Origin: Alginatibacterium sediminis
GTDB taxonomy: Bacteria > Pseudomonadota > Gammaproteobacteria > Enterobacterales > Celerinatantimonadaceae
Direction: 5' to 3'
NCBI RefSeq assembly: GCF_003610775.1
Contig: NZ_RAQO01000004.1
Span: forward strand, 372,001 to 436,000
Length of the DNA: 64,000 nucleotides
Positions 36,827-46,327 of the stretch are shown here, one piece after another. Positions within the stretch are counted from its first letter, which is position 1, and every line of letters begins with the position of its first letter. The translations under genes and the position numbers were made by a program. Below the pieces are notes generated by a model, which searched no databases, was not told the origin of the DNA, and was given only the letters and a program-made list of their open reading frames with translations.

Positions 36827-37675
36827 ATGGATACGCAAAACCTCATTGAACACCCTGAAATGCTGTTAGTTGTTTTAGCGCCAGTGTTTGTATTATGCAT
36901 GTTGGCGGAATACTACTTAGGTCAAAAGTCGGGTCGCTTACCCCATAACTCCAGCTATCAGTTTAAAGAAGTACTTTGTAACTTTACCTTAGCAGGGATG
37001 CATCAAATGAGTGATTTGGTGACAGGACTGTTGATTGCGAAGCTCTACATTTGGTTATTTGGCTGGAAGATGTTTGAGATTGATATGGGTTTAGCCAGCT
37101 TTGCAGCACTCATGCTGCTGCAAGATTTCTTCTATTACTGGTTTCACCGGGGAAGTCACCGTATTCGCTGGATGTGGGCCGCTCATGTTGTTCACCATAG
37201 TTCTGAACACATGAACTTTAGCACCGCATTTCGTCAAAGTTTAATGTATCCATTAGCTGGTATGTGGTTGTTTTGGATACCATTAGTTATTATCGGTTTT
37301 GATCCTAGCTGGGTTGTCTTTGTAGTTCTGCTCAACCTTGGTTTGCAATTCTTTGTTCATACGCAGTGGGTACGTACACTTGGCCCTTTAGAGTATGTGT
37401 TTAATACGCCTGCCCACCATCGCGTTCATCATGGTGTTAATCCTCAATATATCGATAAAAACTACGCCGGCGTACTCATTGTTTGGGATAAGTTATTTGG
37501 CACCTTTGAACCAGAACACGAGCCTGTTCGCTATGGTATCACCAAACCTATAAGTAGTTTTAATCCATGGACTGTCACTTTTACTGAATGGAGAGCCATG
37601 TTTGCTGAGGGACTATCTTCATCCAAGTCACTCAAACAAATGCTAAAGGTTTTCTTTTCGCCACCCGCTGGTTGA
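36827..37675 (+). CDS. Sterol desaturase/fatty acid hydroxylase superfamily protein
   Basis: The ATG at 36827 (MDTQNLIEHPEMLL) gives 282 residues; an earlier frame start overlaps the DUF2804 gene and is not family-like. It has four to five membrane helices and the three histidine clusters of the di-iron superfamily: FHRGSHR (about 122-128), HVVHHSSEHMN (about 136-146), and HHRVHHG near residue 205. It should be an inner-membrane oxygenase acting on a lipid or sterol-like substrate. It is co-directional with and 8 bases from the DUF2804 gene, so probably in one operon. Confidence 0.92.
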   Translation: MDTQNLIEHPEMLLVVLAPVFVLCMLAEYYLGQKSGRLPHNSSYQFKEVLCNFTLAGMHQMSDLVTGLLIAKLYIWLFGWKMFEIDMGLASFAALMLLQDFFYYWFHRGSHRIRWMWAAHVVHHSSEHMNFSTAFRQSLMYPLAGMWLFWIPLVIIGFDPSWVVFVVLLNLGLQFFVHTQWVRTLGPLEYVFNTPAHHRVHHGVNPQYIDKNYAGVLIVWDKLFGTFEPEHEPVRYGITKPISSFNPWTVTFTEWRAMFAEGLSSSKSLKQMLKVFFSPPAG

Positions 37676-38192
37676 AGGCTCTGTCTGGGAATCGGATTCG
37701 TAAATGATAATAGGCTAATGTTGACAAACACCGTTTGCTTAACCTAAGAGGGTGCCTTATATAAGGCTTGAGCGATAATATAGCTAAGCCAATCTCCGGT
37801 GCGCTGATTATTGCTAAAATTTACGTATCCTGGTGACCTATAGGTCGCCTGTTGAACTTGCAAGTCAGGCTGCCTAATATGAATTATCTCATCGCGATAA
37901 TGGTACTAAACTCGGGGAAAAGTCAGTGGCAAGACCAATTTTATGATGCTTGCCAAATTATTCTCCTAATTTCAAAACTAAACGTACGTGCATGACTTAG
38001 ATAAATCTTAAGTAACTAAAAAATGGGTCAGCTAGCGCTAAAAAGGCAACTTAGACATCATAGCTATTGGGCTTACTCGATATGACCAGAAAAAACGATC
38101 CAGTACTTTATAAGATTCGCGGTTTACCAAGACCCTGTGTACTAATGCTATTATCAGCAACACAAGTATCAATCACTATCAAAGGTGGAAGT
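37676..38192. other. Non-coding stretch with small palindromes
   Basis: No gene is supported. A perfect 14-bp palindrome GCCTTATATAAGGC lies at 37754-37767, 78 bases after the hydroxylase stop, and GGTGACC-TATA-GGTCGCC (37832-37849) forms an imperfect hairpin. Either could end the upstream operon, but neither has a T-run. Confidence 0.4.
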
Positions 38193-38378
38193 ATGAGTAA
38201 TCTGTCTAACGAGACTATAGAAACATACACAATAGTAGCACCAGAATAAAGTGATGCTAGTGTTCCTGGCGCATTGCTCAGTGTTGAGTTAAACATTGAC
38301 GAAACTATTGAATGGGTGTGGACACACCTTGAGAATGGCCAAAGCGCCGTTACCGGTTATCAGGTCCTTAAGAAGTAA
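38193..38378 (+). pseudogene. Small gene interrupted by an in-frame TAA
   Basis: An ATG at 38193 follows a good ribosome site (AAAGGTGGAAGT) and encodes MSNLSNETIETYTIVAPE, then TAA at 38247-38249. In the same frame the reading continues with SDASVPGALLSVELNIDETI, then EWVWTHLENGQ and SAVTGYQVLKK, to a stop at 38376-38378, giving 61 codons with one internal stop. The downstream part is protein-like in composition and ends neatly. The simplest view is a nonsense mutation (one base from GAA, CAA or AAA) in a small acidic soluble protein. Stop-codon read-through or an independent downstream start are alternatives. The family is not recognised. Confidence 0.5.
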
Positions 38379-38538
38379 ATGGTTGAATTGGAATAAGCAA
38401 GTAACAAGCAAGCAAACGGACCAAGTCCTTGATCTGATTCGGTAGCCACTTCAGACCAACAAATTAATAGAAATGGTATAAGCTAAACAGTGAATATTAC
38501 GGCTAGATAACAGAGCTTTAGGCTGGTACCGACAACAA

Positions 38539-38562
38539 AAAAAGCACCCGAAGGTGCTTTTT
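38539..38562 (-). terminator. Rho-independent terminator of fabV
   Basis: AAAAAGCACC (38539-38548) pairs with GGTGCTTTTT (38553-38562) around the tetraloop CGAA. On the minus strand the stem runs into a long T-run (from the A-run at 38537-38543). It lies 26 bases after the fabV stop. Confidence 0.9.
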
Positions 38563-38587
38563 GTTTCTTAACCACAATGGCTTTTGT

Positions 38588-39790
38588 TTATAGTTCTATC
38601 GGTTCAAAATCAATTAGTGTATCAACGTCTGCATCGTAATCGATGCCATCAACACCGAAGCCAAACAGTTTCAAGAACTCGGCTTTGTACTCAAGGTAAT
38701 CGGTTTCTTGGCTAAGGTTTTCATCAGTGATTTGTGGCCACAGATTTTTACAGTGTTGTTGTATATCATCTCGCAGCTCCCAATCATCTAGGCGCAAGCG
38801 ATTACTTGCATCAACCTCAACTGGGCTGTCGTCCGTTTTATATAAGCGTTGACTGAACATACGGTAAATTTGTTCCATGCAACCTTCATGTAAACCTTGC
38901 TCTCGCATCTTCTTAAAGACCATTGCAATATATAAAGGCATCACCGGAATCGCAGAGCTCGCTTGTGTTACAACACTTTTAAGTACTGCTACGCGAGCAT
39001 TGCCACCTTGCGCAGAAAGTTTGGTATTTAGTGCGCCGGCTGCGCGGTCTAAATCCATTTTTGCTTTACCCAGTGCGCCTTCCCAATAGATTGGCCAAGT
39101 GAGTTCAGTACCGATGTAGCTGTAAGCAACGCTTTGACAGCCTTCAGCGAGCACACCCGCCTCAGATAGTGCGTTTATCCATAATTCCCAGTCTTCACCG
39201 CCCATAACTGTAACGGTATCTTTAATTTCTTGTTCTGTAGCTGGCTCTACTTCGGTTTCGATAATGGTGTCGCGATTGGTATCTACTGCTGTCGAACGAT
39301 AAACCTCACCAATCGGCTTAAGGCTTGAGCGAACAAGCTCTTGGGTATCTGGTAATTTACGCACTGGAGATGCAAGGGAATACACGACTAAGTCGATTTG
39401 CCCTAAGTCTTGCTTAATTAGCTCAATGGCTTGGGTTTTTGCTTCATGAGAGAAGGCATCGCCATTGATACTTTTAGCATATAAACCCGCTGCATGTGCT
39501 TTTTGAGTAAACGCAGCCGAATTGTACCAGCCAGCGGTACCAGGTTTTTTTTCTGTACCTGGCTTTTCGAAAAAGACGCCGATAGTTGCCGCATCGCTAC
39601 CAAAAGCGGCGGCAATTCTAGATGATAAACCGTATCCAGAAGATGAACCCACAACCAACACTCGTTTAGGGCCTTTAGCCAATTTGCCTTGAGCAAGGGT
39701 GTAGTCGATTTGTTCTTGGACATTTGCAGCGCAACCGACAGGGTGTGTGGTTGTACAGATAAAGCCGCGGGTCCGAGGTTTGATAATCAT
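38588..39790 (-). CDS. fabV: Trans-2-enoyl-ACP/CoA reductase FabV
   Basis: This 400-residue enzyme has the FabV start [20 protein letters not shown], a Rossmann segment [20 protein letters not shown] at about 44-63, and the catalytic Tyr-X8-Lys pattern in [12 protein letters not shown]. FabV completes each fatty-acid elongation cycle with NADH and is poorly inhibited by triclosan. The ribosome site AAGGACC fits the start. It lies 70 bases downstream of sapF on the same strand, as fabI does near sap in E. coli, so FabV occupies the place of FabI here. Confidence 0.97.
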   Translation of the reverse strand: MIIKPRTRGFICTTTHPVGCAANVQEQIDYTLAQGKLAKGPKRVLVVGSSSGYGLSSRIAAAFGSDAATIGVFFEKPGTEKKPGTAGWYNSAAFTQKAHAAGLYAKSINGDAFSHEAKTQAIELIKQDLGQIDLVVYSLASPVRKLPDTQELVRSSLKPIGEVYRSTAVDTNRDTIIETEVEPATEQEIKDTVTVMGGEDWELWINALSEAGVLAEGCQSVAYSYIGTELTWPIYWEGALGKAKMDLDRAAGALNTKLSAQGGNARVAVLKSVVTQASSAIPVMPLYIAMVFKKMREQGLHEGCMEQIYRMFSQRLYKTDDSPVEVDASNRLRLDDWELRDDIQQHCKNLWPQITDENLSQETDYLEYKAEFLKLFGFGVDGIDYDADVDTLIDFEPIEL

Positions 39791-39860
39791 TTAAGGTCCT
39801 TGTTGGTAATATGGCAATAAAACGTGCGGATCTTAGCACGCATTTGCCACGCTGAAACGG

Positions 39861-40670
39861 CTAAGTGCTCGGATCAGTTCTAGATTTATAGGAAAATTCA
39901 TTTCGACTATTGTAAGAACGCAACAGTCGTTTACTTAATTCATGCGCAGGATTATCAAAGAAAGTATGATTATCACAGTATTCGACTGCTTCGCCTTGAT
40001 GCATTAGCATGACTTTGTCGGCAAGATGTTGCACTAAGTCTAGATCATTGGTGACAATCACATAGGACAATCCAAAACGACGTTGCTGTTCCAGCATAAT
40101 GTTGGCCATTTGCGCACGCAGTGAAATATCTTGGGCGGCAATGCCACCGTCACTAACGATAACTTTTGGATTTAAAATTAAAGCGCGGGCTAAGGACAAA
40201 CGCTGCTGCTGCGCACTAGAGAGCATACTAGGGTAGAACTCACTATGATCGCGTAACAAGCCGACGTTTTCTAAAACTTCATCAATTTTTTTCTGACGTT
40301 GTAGATTGTCATGTTCGGTATTGAGTAGCAATGGCGCTTCTAGAATACGACCTATGGTTGTATTTGGATTTAAGCTTGTATGTGGATCTTGAAAAATCAT
40401 TCGAATTAAACGACAACGGCGTTGATAATCACCAAAGATGAGTCCTTCGCCATTAACGAAAATATCGCCACTGCTAGGTTTGGTCATGCCACTAAGTATT
40501 TTGGCTAAGGTTGATTTTCCCGAGCCTGACTCACCTAAGATAGCAATGGTCTCTGAGGGTTCTAAGGTAAAGCTAACATGCTTCACCGCTTCAACCCGTT
40601 TACGCCCAAGCCAACCACTGTGACTATAGTAGTGATGCGAAAGATTTTGAACTCTAAGTAGTTCGGCCAT
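39861..40670 (-). CDS. sapF: Peptide ABC transporter ATP-binding protein SapF
   Basis: This 269-residue single ATPase of the Opp/Dpp class has Walker A GESGSGKST, and Walker B VIVSDGG. Walker B lacks the usual DEP, reading SDGGIAAQD instead, and the signature region reads LSSAQQQRLSLARAL. The loss of the Walker B Glu also occurs in other SapF proteins as I recall them, so it may be a family trait. It is the last gene of the sapABCDF operon and pairs with SapD, which is encoded 4 bases upstream. Confidence 0.93.
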   Translation of the reverse strand: MAELLRVQNLSHHYYSHSGWLGRKRVEAVKHVSFTLEPSETIAILGESGSGKSTLAKILSGMTKPSSGDIFVNGEGLIFGDYQRRCRLIRMIFQDPHTSLNPNTTIGRILEAPLLLNTEHDNLQRQKKIDEVLENVGLLRDHSEFYPSMLSSAQQQRLSLARALILNPKVIVSDGGIAAQDISLRAQMANIMLEQQRRFGLSYVIVTNDLDLVQHLADKVMLMHQGEAVEYCDNHTFFDNPAHELSKRLLRSYNSRNEFSYKSRTDPST

Positions 40671-40674
40671 AAAT

Positions 40675-41661
40675 CTACTCTTGCTTCAATGGAAAGTGGC
40701 AGGCAAATAGATGACTGCGTTTTTTCTGAAGAACAGGCTGTTCAACACATTGCTTTTGTGCATGTGGGCAGCGAGGTCCAAGACGGCATCCTATAGGTAA
40801 ATGTTGCAACAAGGGGACAGAGCCTGCTAGATTTTTCATGGGCGTTTTAGCCGCCGATTGACGGCGTTGTTCGGGTAAGGCGTCTAGTAATGCTTGGGTA
40901 TAAGGATGAAAAGCGCGTGAAATAATTTCTTTGGTTTGCGCAACTTCCACGATTTGACCACAATATATAATACTTACATCTTGAGCCAGTTCACGCACCG
41001 TAGCAAAATCATTACTAACTAATAGTATCGTCATATTATTGGTTTGATTTAAGCGTTTTAGAAGCTTTAGGATCTGGCTTGCTGTATTAGGGTCCATCGA
41101 AGCAGAAGGTTCATCAGCAATCAACAGTTTTGGTTTGCCAGCGATAGCCATCGCAATCATAACTTGTTGGCAAACCCCTTGTGATAGCTCATATGGATAG
41201 CTCTGCATCACGTGTCGATGATCTTTAATACCAACTTTATGTAACAGGGCTTGAGCTTGCTTTTTACGCCATTGGAAACGACGCCAAAAACCGCCTTTGA
41301 AATTATCGGTTGGGATACTTTTCTCAAGTTGAGTACCTACTTCTTCACTAGGATCTAAGCAGGTTGCAGGATCTTGGAAAATCATCGCAATATCTTCGCG
41401 CATCACGCGGCGTCGCTCGCGTTCGCTTAAGTTCATCAGGTCGATGTCGCCCAAACGCAGACGATCTGCAGTAATACGCCAGTTGGGCTTACTGATCCCA
41501 ACTATGGCTTTGCCAATTAAGCTTTTGCCTGAACCTGATTCGCCAATTAGTCCACGTACTTTACCTTCATTAATGGTTAAGCTTACCCGATCAACCGCTT
41601 TCACACGGCCCTCTGCCATATCCATTTCAATGGTGAGGTTCCTGATGTCCAACAGAGGCAT
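40675..41661 (-). CDS. sapD: Peptide ABC transporter ATP-binding protein SapD
   Basis: This 328-residue oligopeptide-type ATPase has Walker A GESGSGKSL, a signature-like YELSQGVCQQVMIAMAI and Walker B LLIADEPSASMD. The C-terminal CRLGPRCPHAQKQC segment contains the cysteine cluster of the oligo_HPY domain. Its start shares one base with the sapC stop (TAATG). In E. coli SapD also supports Trk potassium uptake; whether that holds here is unknown. Confidence 0.95.
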   Translation of the reverse strand: MPLLDIRNLTIEMDMAEGRVKAVDRVSLTINEGKVRGLIGESGSGKSLIGKAIVGISKPNWRITADRLRLGDIDLMNLSERERRRVMREDIAMIFQDPATCLDPSEEVGTQLEKSIPTDNFKGGFWRRFQWRKKQAQALLHKVGIKDHRHVMQSYPYELSQGVCQQVMIAMAIAGKPKLLIADEPSASMDPNTASQILKLLKRLNQTNNMTILLVSNDFATVRELAQDVSIIYCGQIVEVAQTKEIISRAFHPYTQALLDALPEQRRQSAAKTPMKNLAGSVPLLQHLPIGCRLGPRCPHAQKQCVEQPVLQKKRSHLFACHFPLKQE

Positions 41662-42542
41662 TAATCTAAACCCTCAACAACGGCTCGTCGCAGGCCTTCA
41701 CCTACGACATTGAATGACAAAATGCAGAGCATAATCGTAACACCCGGTAGAACGACGGTCCAAGGTGCCAAAAAAATGAGGTCACGGTTACTCGAGAGCA
41801 GTGCTCCCCATTCAGGTAACGGTGACTGGGCACCAATACCGATAAAACCGAGAGCTGTTATATCAGTTAAAGCACTACCTAGGGCTCGGCTGGTTTGTCC
41901 AATAAGTGCGGCGCTAATATTTGGTAACACGCCATAGCGTAAAATACGGTAGGGGGATGCGCCATCAAGGCGAATTGCAACCACGTATTCTTTTTGCATT
42001 TCTTGAGCAACAGCGTTGTAAACAACTCGCACAAATTGCGGAATTAAGGCAATTGAGATGGCGATTAAAGTATTAACCAAGCCGGGACCAAGCAACGACA
42101 CTAAGATCAATGCTATCAATAACGAGGGAATCGATAGCGCAGTGTCCATTAGATGGTGCAAAATACTAGATTTTATACCCTTGCTCATACCCGCAAGAAA
42201 ACCTAGCGGAATGCCTACAAAGGCTGCAATTAGCACCACAACTATACTACCGCCAAAACTTAATCGAGCCCCAATGATTAACTGTGATAGCAGGTCATGA
42301 CCGAGATCATCGGTGCCCAAGAAATGACGGATCTCACCCGCTTGATCCCAAGATGGTGGCATTAGCAATGACTCGGATTGATAGCCCAAACCATAAGGGG
42401 ATATAGCAAAACCAAATAAGCTTAAGATGATGAAACCAATAAGTATCCACAAACAGACTACAGCAACAGAATTTTTCTGGAAGCGAAGACTTATTCGGCT
42501 AGACATGGCATGAGGTCTATCGCCCCTTAAATCAATGCTCAT
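41661..42542 (-). CDS. sapC: Peptide ABC transporter permease SapC
   Basis: The ATG at 42542 (MSIDLRGDRPHAMSSR) gives 293 residues and an 11-base overlap with sapB; a longer frame to 42614 is not family-like. Six helices and the conserved loop EYVVAIRLDGASPYRILRYG, plus LLMPPSWDQAGEIRHFLGTDD near residue 61, match SapC. It forms the channel with SapB. Confidence 0.95.
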   Translation of the reverse strand: MSIDLRGDRPHAMSSRISLRFQKNSVAVVCLWILIGFIILSLFGFAISPYGLGYQSESLLMPPSWDQAGEIRHFLGTDDLGHDLLSQLIIGARLSFGGSIVVVLIAAFVGIPLGFLAGMSKGIKSSILHHLMDTALSIPSLLIALILVSLLGPGLVNTLIAISIALIPQFVRVVYNAVAQEMQKEYVVAIRLDGASPYRILRYGVLPNISAALIGQTSRALGSALTDITALGFIGIGAQSPLPEWGALLSSNRDLIFLAPWTVVLPGVTIMLCILSFNVVGEGLRRAVVEGLD

Positions 42543-43494
42543 ATATTTCCTTGCGATGCAGTGGATAGATGAGAGTTGTAAAGATATCGGTTGCGACCGT
42601 AGTAAAAATAACAATCCCAGAAATAGCTAACATGCCACCTTGAATAGCTGCATAGTCTTGCTGGTAAATAGCATTAATCAACCAACGTCCGACACCGGGC
42701 CAATCAAATACGACTTCCAGTATCATAGTTGTTGTGAGTACGCTTCCAAATTGCCAGCCTAAATTTGGCAATATAGGTGGAATTGCGTTGCGTAAACCAT
42801 GGTCAATAAGGATCTTCCATCGAGAAAAGCCCTTGGTCAGCGCAGTCTTTACGTAGTTTTGCTGCATCACATTACCTAAGGAAATTGTCACCTGACGAAT
42901 AACTTCAGTGGTCGGCACTACTGCAAGAACTAAAGTAGGGATAGCCATATGGCTTATGACGCTTGAAATCGCTGCATCGCGAACATCTGCTGGTGCAAAC
43001 CACGCGTCTATTAGCGCGAAACCAGTTGGGTGCGGATAGTCTAAAAGCAAGTCCATACGTCCAGACACCGGAAACCATCCCATTTGTAGTGATAAAGACA
43101 TCACCAAGACCAGCGCTAGCCAAAATATGGGAATAGAATGCGCGACCAAAGTTATGCTCATAATGGTATTCCGCATCCATTGTTTTTTATGCATGCCAGC
43201 GATAGAACCAAGTGGAATGCCAACGATAAACGACACTAAAAAGGCAGCAAAACAAAGTTCTAAGGTTGCGGGCAAAACCGCAATCATTTCTGGATAAATC
43301 GGTTTACCACTGACGCTGGAAGTACCCCAATCACCGGAAAGTAAGCGCGCAATAAAATCCCAATAAGTTCTTAGGTTCATGCTGGTATCCACACCATTTA
43401 AATGCTGTGTTTGACCAAAGGCAAACGCGATAAATACGATAATCAGAAGCGTAATTATCAACAGATTTAAGCGGCGCATTATATAGCGGGTCAT
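42532..43494 (-). CDS. sapB: Peptide ABC transporter permease SapB
   Basis: This 320-residue DppB-like permease has the N-terminal MTRYIMRRLNLLIITLLIIV helix and the conserved late loop QNYVKTALTKGFSRWKILIDHG, which contacts the ATPases. It ends in FTTLIYPLHRKEIYEH. It overlaps the sapA stop by an ATGA junction and the sapC start by 11 bases, so the operon is translationally coupled throughout. Confidence 0.95.
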   Translation of the reverse strand: MTRYIMRRLNLLIITLLIIVFIAFAFGQTQHLNGVDTSMNLRTYWDFIARLLSGDWGTSSVSGKPIYPEMIAVLPATLELCFAAFLVSFIVGIPLGSIAGMHKKQWMRNTIMSITLVAHSIPIFWLALVLVMSLSLQMGWFPVSGRMDLLLDYPHPTGFALIDAWFAPADVRDAAISSVISHMAIPTLVLAVVPTTEVIRQVTISLGNVMQQNYVKTALTKGFSRWKILIDHGLRNAIPPILPNLGWQFGSVLTTTMILEVVFDWPGVGRWLINAIYQQDYAAIQGGMLAISGIVIFTTVATDIFTTLIYPLHRKEIYEH

Positions 43495-45101
43495 TGACTT
43501 ATCCTCTGTGCATTTTTAAACGATGCGTTTCCAAAAGGATGCATTTGAATACCTTGCAGGTCTTCGCGATAAGCATAAATCCGCAAACTATGGGCTAATG
43601 GCATCACCGGCATGTTTTTACCTAAATAGGCCTGTAACTGATGGTAGTAGCGAATACGCTGTGAGAACGTTTGAGCACTGCTTGCTTGATTTAATAGGTG
43701 GTCAAAACCAGGGTCACACCACTGTGCAAAATTGCTACCTTTGGACACAGCTGCGCAACTAAATTGTTGCCGGAAAAAGTATTCGGGATCGTTGCTTTGG
43801 CTTGACCAACCGATCAACAGTAAGTCATAGGAGGGGTCTTCAGCAATCTTACGTTGTAATGTATTCCAATCGTAACTTTCGACACTTAGTTCGATGTCCC
43901 CTAAACGTAAGTCGTTAGCAATTAGCTCGGCAAGCTTTTGCGGTTGGGGGGTGAAATCACGCGCTTCGTTTAAGGTCCACAACACTAACGGACGTTCGAT
44001 AGCTGCAGCATTTAGCGGGTGGCGGATGGACTTGACACTTGGCTGTGGGGAATAAGCCCAAGATGTGGAGGCGAGCACGTTGTCGGCTGCGGTCGCTAAA
44101 TTTCTGTACACTGAGTCTAAAATACGGTCTGTTTGTATGAGGTGACTTAAGGCTTCTCGGTTACTAAGGCTATCAAACGGGGCTCGAGTAGTATTGAAGG
44201 CTAAGTAACTAACACTAATCCCATTTTGTACCGAAACCACAATATCGTCGCGATTGCTTAGTACACTTAATTGATTAGAGCTTGGCGCGGCTAAAACATC
44301 GCATTGACCCGTAAGTAGTTTTGCCATACGAATATGAGTTTGCGGCGTAATATCAAAAACGAGGTTTTGTAGTTTAGCCGGAGACTTCCAGTATTGATCG
44401 TGGGATTGGTAGCGGACAACGGTACCAATACGTTGATTTTTAAACTTGTAAGGACCGGTGCCGACAGGCGCTAAGTCTATTTGTTCAATTTGGTCTTGGT
44501 CTAGGAGTAGCTGCGCATATTCTGCGCTATGAATGACAGCAAACTCTGAACCTAAACTATCTAAAAAGGCACTGTCAGCCTGTACTAATTCAAATTCCAC
44601 GCTGCCATCGGGGCCTTCTCTGACTTCAAGAATATTGTCTCTAAAACGACTAGCGTTAAAAAATGGGTAATTACCACCGGAAACGGCATAAAAAGGATGA
44701 CGATGTTGCAACACCCGTTTAAAACTAAATACTACATCAGAGGCATTTAGTTTGCGGCTTGGCGTAAAGTAACTCTGGTGATGAAATTCAACGTCATCAC
44801 GCAACCAAAACCGATACAACCTTCCTTTGTCTAGTTCTTCCCAACTTTTGGCAATCGCTGGTATAACTTCAATGCTGATAGGATCTATATCGACTAACCG
44901 GTCGAACAAATGCCGAGAACTGATAGCGACGCTATCGTTAATACTTTCAAGTTGTGGATTGTAATGCGCAGGTTGTGAATCTATGCAATAAACAATACCA
45001 GTTTTCTTGAGTTGGCCTTGCCATTCGCAAGCACACAACAGCAACAGCACAAAGCTGACGCTAATGGTGCGTAGGTGAATAAACATACAAGGTGATTTCA
45101 T
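43491..45101 (-). CDS. sapA: Peptide-binding lipoprotein SapA (SBP family 5)
   Basis: This 536-residue dipeptide/oligopeptide-binding protein has an N-terminal hydrophobic segment ending in LLLLCAC, a plausible lipobox with Cys at about residue 25. The body matches family 5 (GIVYCIDSQPAHYNPQL, TGPYKFKNQRIGTVV, LLIGWSSQSNDPEYFF). It would bind peptides, in enterobacteria cationic antimicrobial peptides, and hand them to SapBC. Start choice between 45101 and 45086 is open, since neither has a clear ribosome site. The E. coli and Salmonella orthologues are not lipoproteins as I recall, so the anchoring may differ. Confidence 0.92.
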   Translation of the reverse strand: MKSPCMFIHLRTISVSFVLLLLCACEWQGQLKKTGIVYCIDSQPAHYNPQLESINDSVAISSRHLFDRLVDIDPISIEVIPAIAKSWEELDKGRLYRFWLRDDVEFHHQSYFTPSRKLNASDVVFSFKRVLQHRHPFYAVSGGNYPFFNASRFRDNILEVREGPDGSVEFELVQADSAFLDSLGSEFAVIHSAEYAQLLLDQDQIEQIDLAPVGTGPYKFKNQRIGTVVRYQSHDQYWKSPAKLQNLVFDITPQTHIRMAKLLTGQCDVLAAPSSNQLSVLSNRDDIVVSVQNGISVSYLAFNTTRAPFDSLSNREALSHLIQTDRILDSVYRNLATAADNVLASTSWAYSPQPSVKSIRHPLNAAAIERPLVLWTLNEARDFTPQPQKLAELIANDLRLGDIELSVESYDWNTLQRKIAEDPSYDLLLIGWSSQSNDPEYFFRQQFSCAAVSKGSNFAQWCDPGFDHLLNQASSAQTFSQRIRYYHQLQAYLGKNMPVMPLAHSLRIYAYREDLQGIQMHPFGNASFKNAQRISQ

Positions 45102-45150
45102 AGCAAATAATATTCAACAATTTAGCAAAATTAGATAGTTTTGCCTATCT

Positions 45151-46125
45151 TTAGCGTTGCTTGCTGGGCAGCAATTGGTGCTTTTTCATTAAACCTCGAA
45201 GTTGGTCATAAGTTAAGCCTAATGATTGTGCGCTGCGAGCTTGATGAAAATTGTGTTGGTGCAGGGCTTGTTCAAGTAATTGCTTTTCTAAGTTCTGAAC
45301 CTGCGCTGTGAAGTTTTTGTCTGTATCAGTATGTGGCATTTCATTCGATTTTTGAGGACGCCAAGGTGATTCAAATGGGTCTATTTTAATCGCTTGGATC
45401 TCATCTTGTGGGCTTTGCACTAAAGCACGTTGAATGACATTACGCAGCTCACGTACATTTCCTGGCCATGTATAATCTAAAAGCTGCTGCTCACAATGCT
45501 TTGAAAAACTAATGCGCCCATCTATTCGTAGCTCTTGAGCCATCTTTTGGGCGAAATAATCAGCCAAAATTAGAATATCTTCTTTACGTGCTCGAAGTGG
45601 CGGTAGAGTGATCACTGCAAACGAAAGCCGATCGAGTAGATCACTACGAAATTTACCAAGCTTGGCTTGGGTTGGTAAATCTAGGTTTGTAGCACAGATA
45701 AGGCGGGCATCAGTTTTTATGACCTGGTTTGACCCAAGACGCTCAAACTCTCCGTATTCTATCGCACGCAACAGCTTTTCTTGAGCCATCATCGGCAACG
45801 TTGCTAATTCATCTAAAAACAGGCTACCTTGATCGGCTAGCTCAAAGCGCCCTTTGCGGCTATGAGTTGCGCCTGTAAATGCGCCAGCACTGTGCCCGAA
45901 CAACTCTGATTCGATTAAATTTTCGTTCAAACTTGCGCAGTTTAAGGTGATGTACTGTTTATCCCATCGCTCGCTTAGATAATGCAGCCTTGCCGCAACC
46001 AATTCCTTGCCTGTTCCGCGTTCACCAATGATAAGAACTGGTCGGTTTAACGGTGCATATAGACTAACTTGGTCAAGAACCTCAAGAAAACTCGAGCTTT
46101 CACCGATAAGGTTTTGTTTTGACAT
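45151..46125 (-). CDS. pspF: Sigma-54-dependent activator PspF
   Basis: This 324-residue activator has the AAA+ sigma-54 domain (Walker A GERGTGKE, the contact loop GAFTGA in SAGAFTGATHS, Walker B SLFLDELAT, and the C-terminal PGNVRELRNVI) and a Fis-like helix-turn-helix (ARSAQSLGLTYDQLRGLMKK). It has no N-terminal sensory domain, as expected for PspF, whose activity is held down by PspA binding. It is divergent from pspABC with a 202-base gap carrying palindromes and a sigma-54 promoter. Confidence 0.96.
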   Translation of the reverse strand: MSKQNLIGESSSFLEVLDQVSLYAPLNRPVLIIGERGTGKELVAARLHYLSERWDKQYITLNCASLNENLIESELFGHSAGAFTGATHSRKGRFELADQGSLFLDELATLPMMAQEKLLRAIEYGEFERLGSNQVIKTDARLICATNLDLPTQAKLGKFRSDLLDRLSFAVITLPPLRARKEDILILADYFAQKMAQELRIDGRISFSKHCEQQLLDYTWPGNVRELRNVIQRALVQSPQDEIQAIKIDPFESPWRPQKSNEMPHTDTDKNFTAQVQNLEKQLLEQALHQHNFHQARSAQSLGLTYDQLRGLMKKHQLLPSKQR

Positions 46126-46134
46126 GTGTAAATG

Positions 46135-46158
46135 ACCAATTAATTGGTTAATATAACC
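46135..46158. promoter_or_regulatory. Overlapping palindromes, candidate PspF binding sites
   Basis: The perfect palindrome ACCAATTAATTGGT (46135-46148) shares its GGT with GGTTAATATAACC (46146-46158). They lie about 65-90 bases upstream of the predicted sigma-54 promoter of pspA and just upstream of the pspF start. That is the expected place for PspF upstream activating sites that also autoregulate pspF. This is inferred from position and symmetry. Confidence 0.55.
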
Positions 46159-46221
46159 AATAGTGTAGTTCTATTTCTGAAAGAAATCAAAATATACTCA
46201 TAAATACAGTGACTTAAATAT

Positions 46222-46238
46222 TTGGCATGAAGCTTGAT
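46222..46238 (+). promoter_or_regulatory. Sigma-54-type promoter of pspABC
   Basis: TTGGCATGAAGCTTGAT has the -24 element TGGCA and, ten bases after GG, the -12 element TTGA. The -12 dinucleotide is GA instead of the consensus GC. The start of pspA lies 90 bases downstream. PspF-driven psp operons use sigma-54, which supports the call. Confidence 0.7.
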
Positions 46239-46327
46239 TACATTAAAACTATAAGGCCGTTACTTGAAACGGTTTATGTTTAATCAAGTACTACTTAGCG
46301 CATTGCGCTTTATATTGGAGTCAACAC

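Noticed and set aside
38067..38192. Upstream extension of the interrupted small gene
   Set aside because: The good ribosome site lies at 38181-38190 before the ATG at 38193, and the extra N-terminal residues look random.
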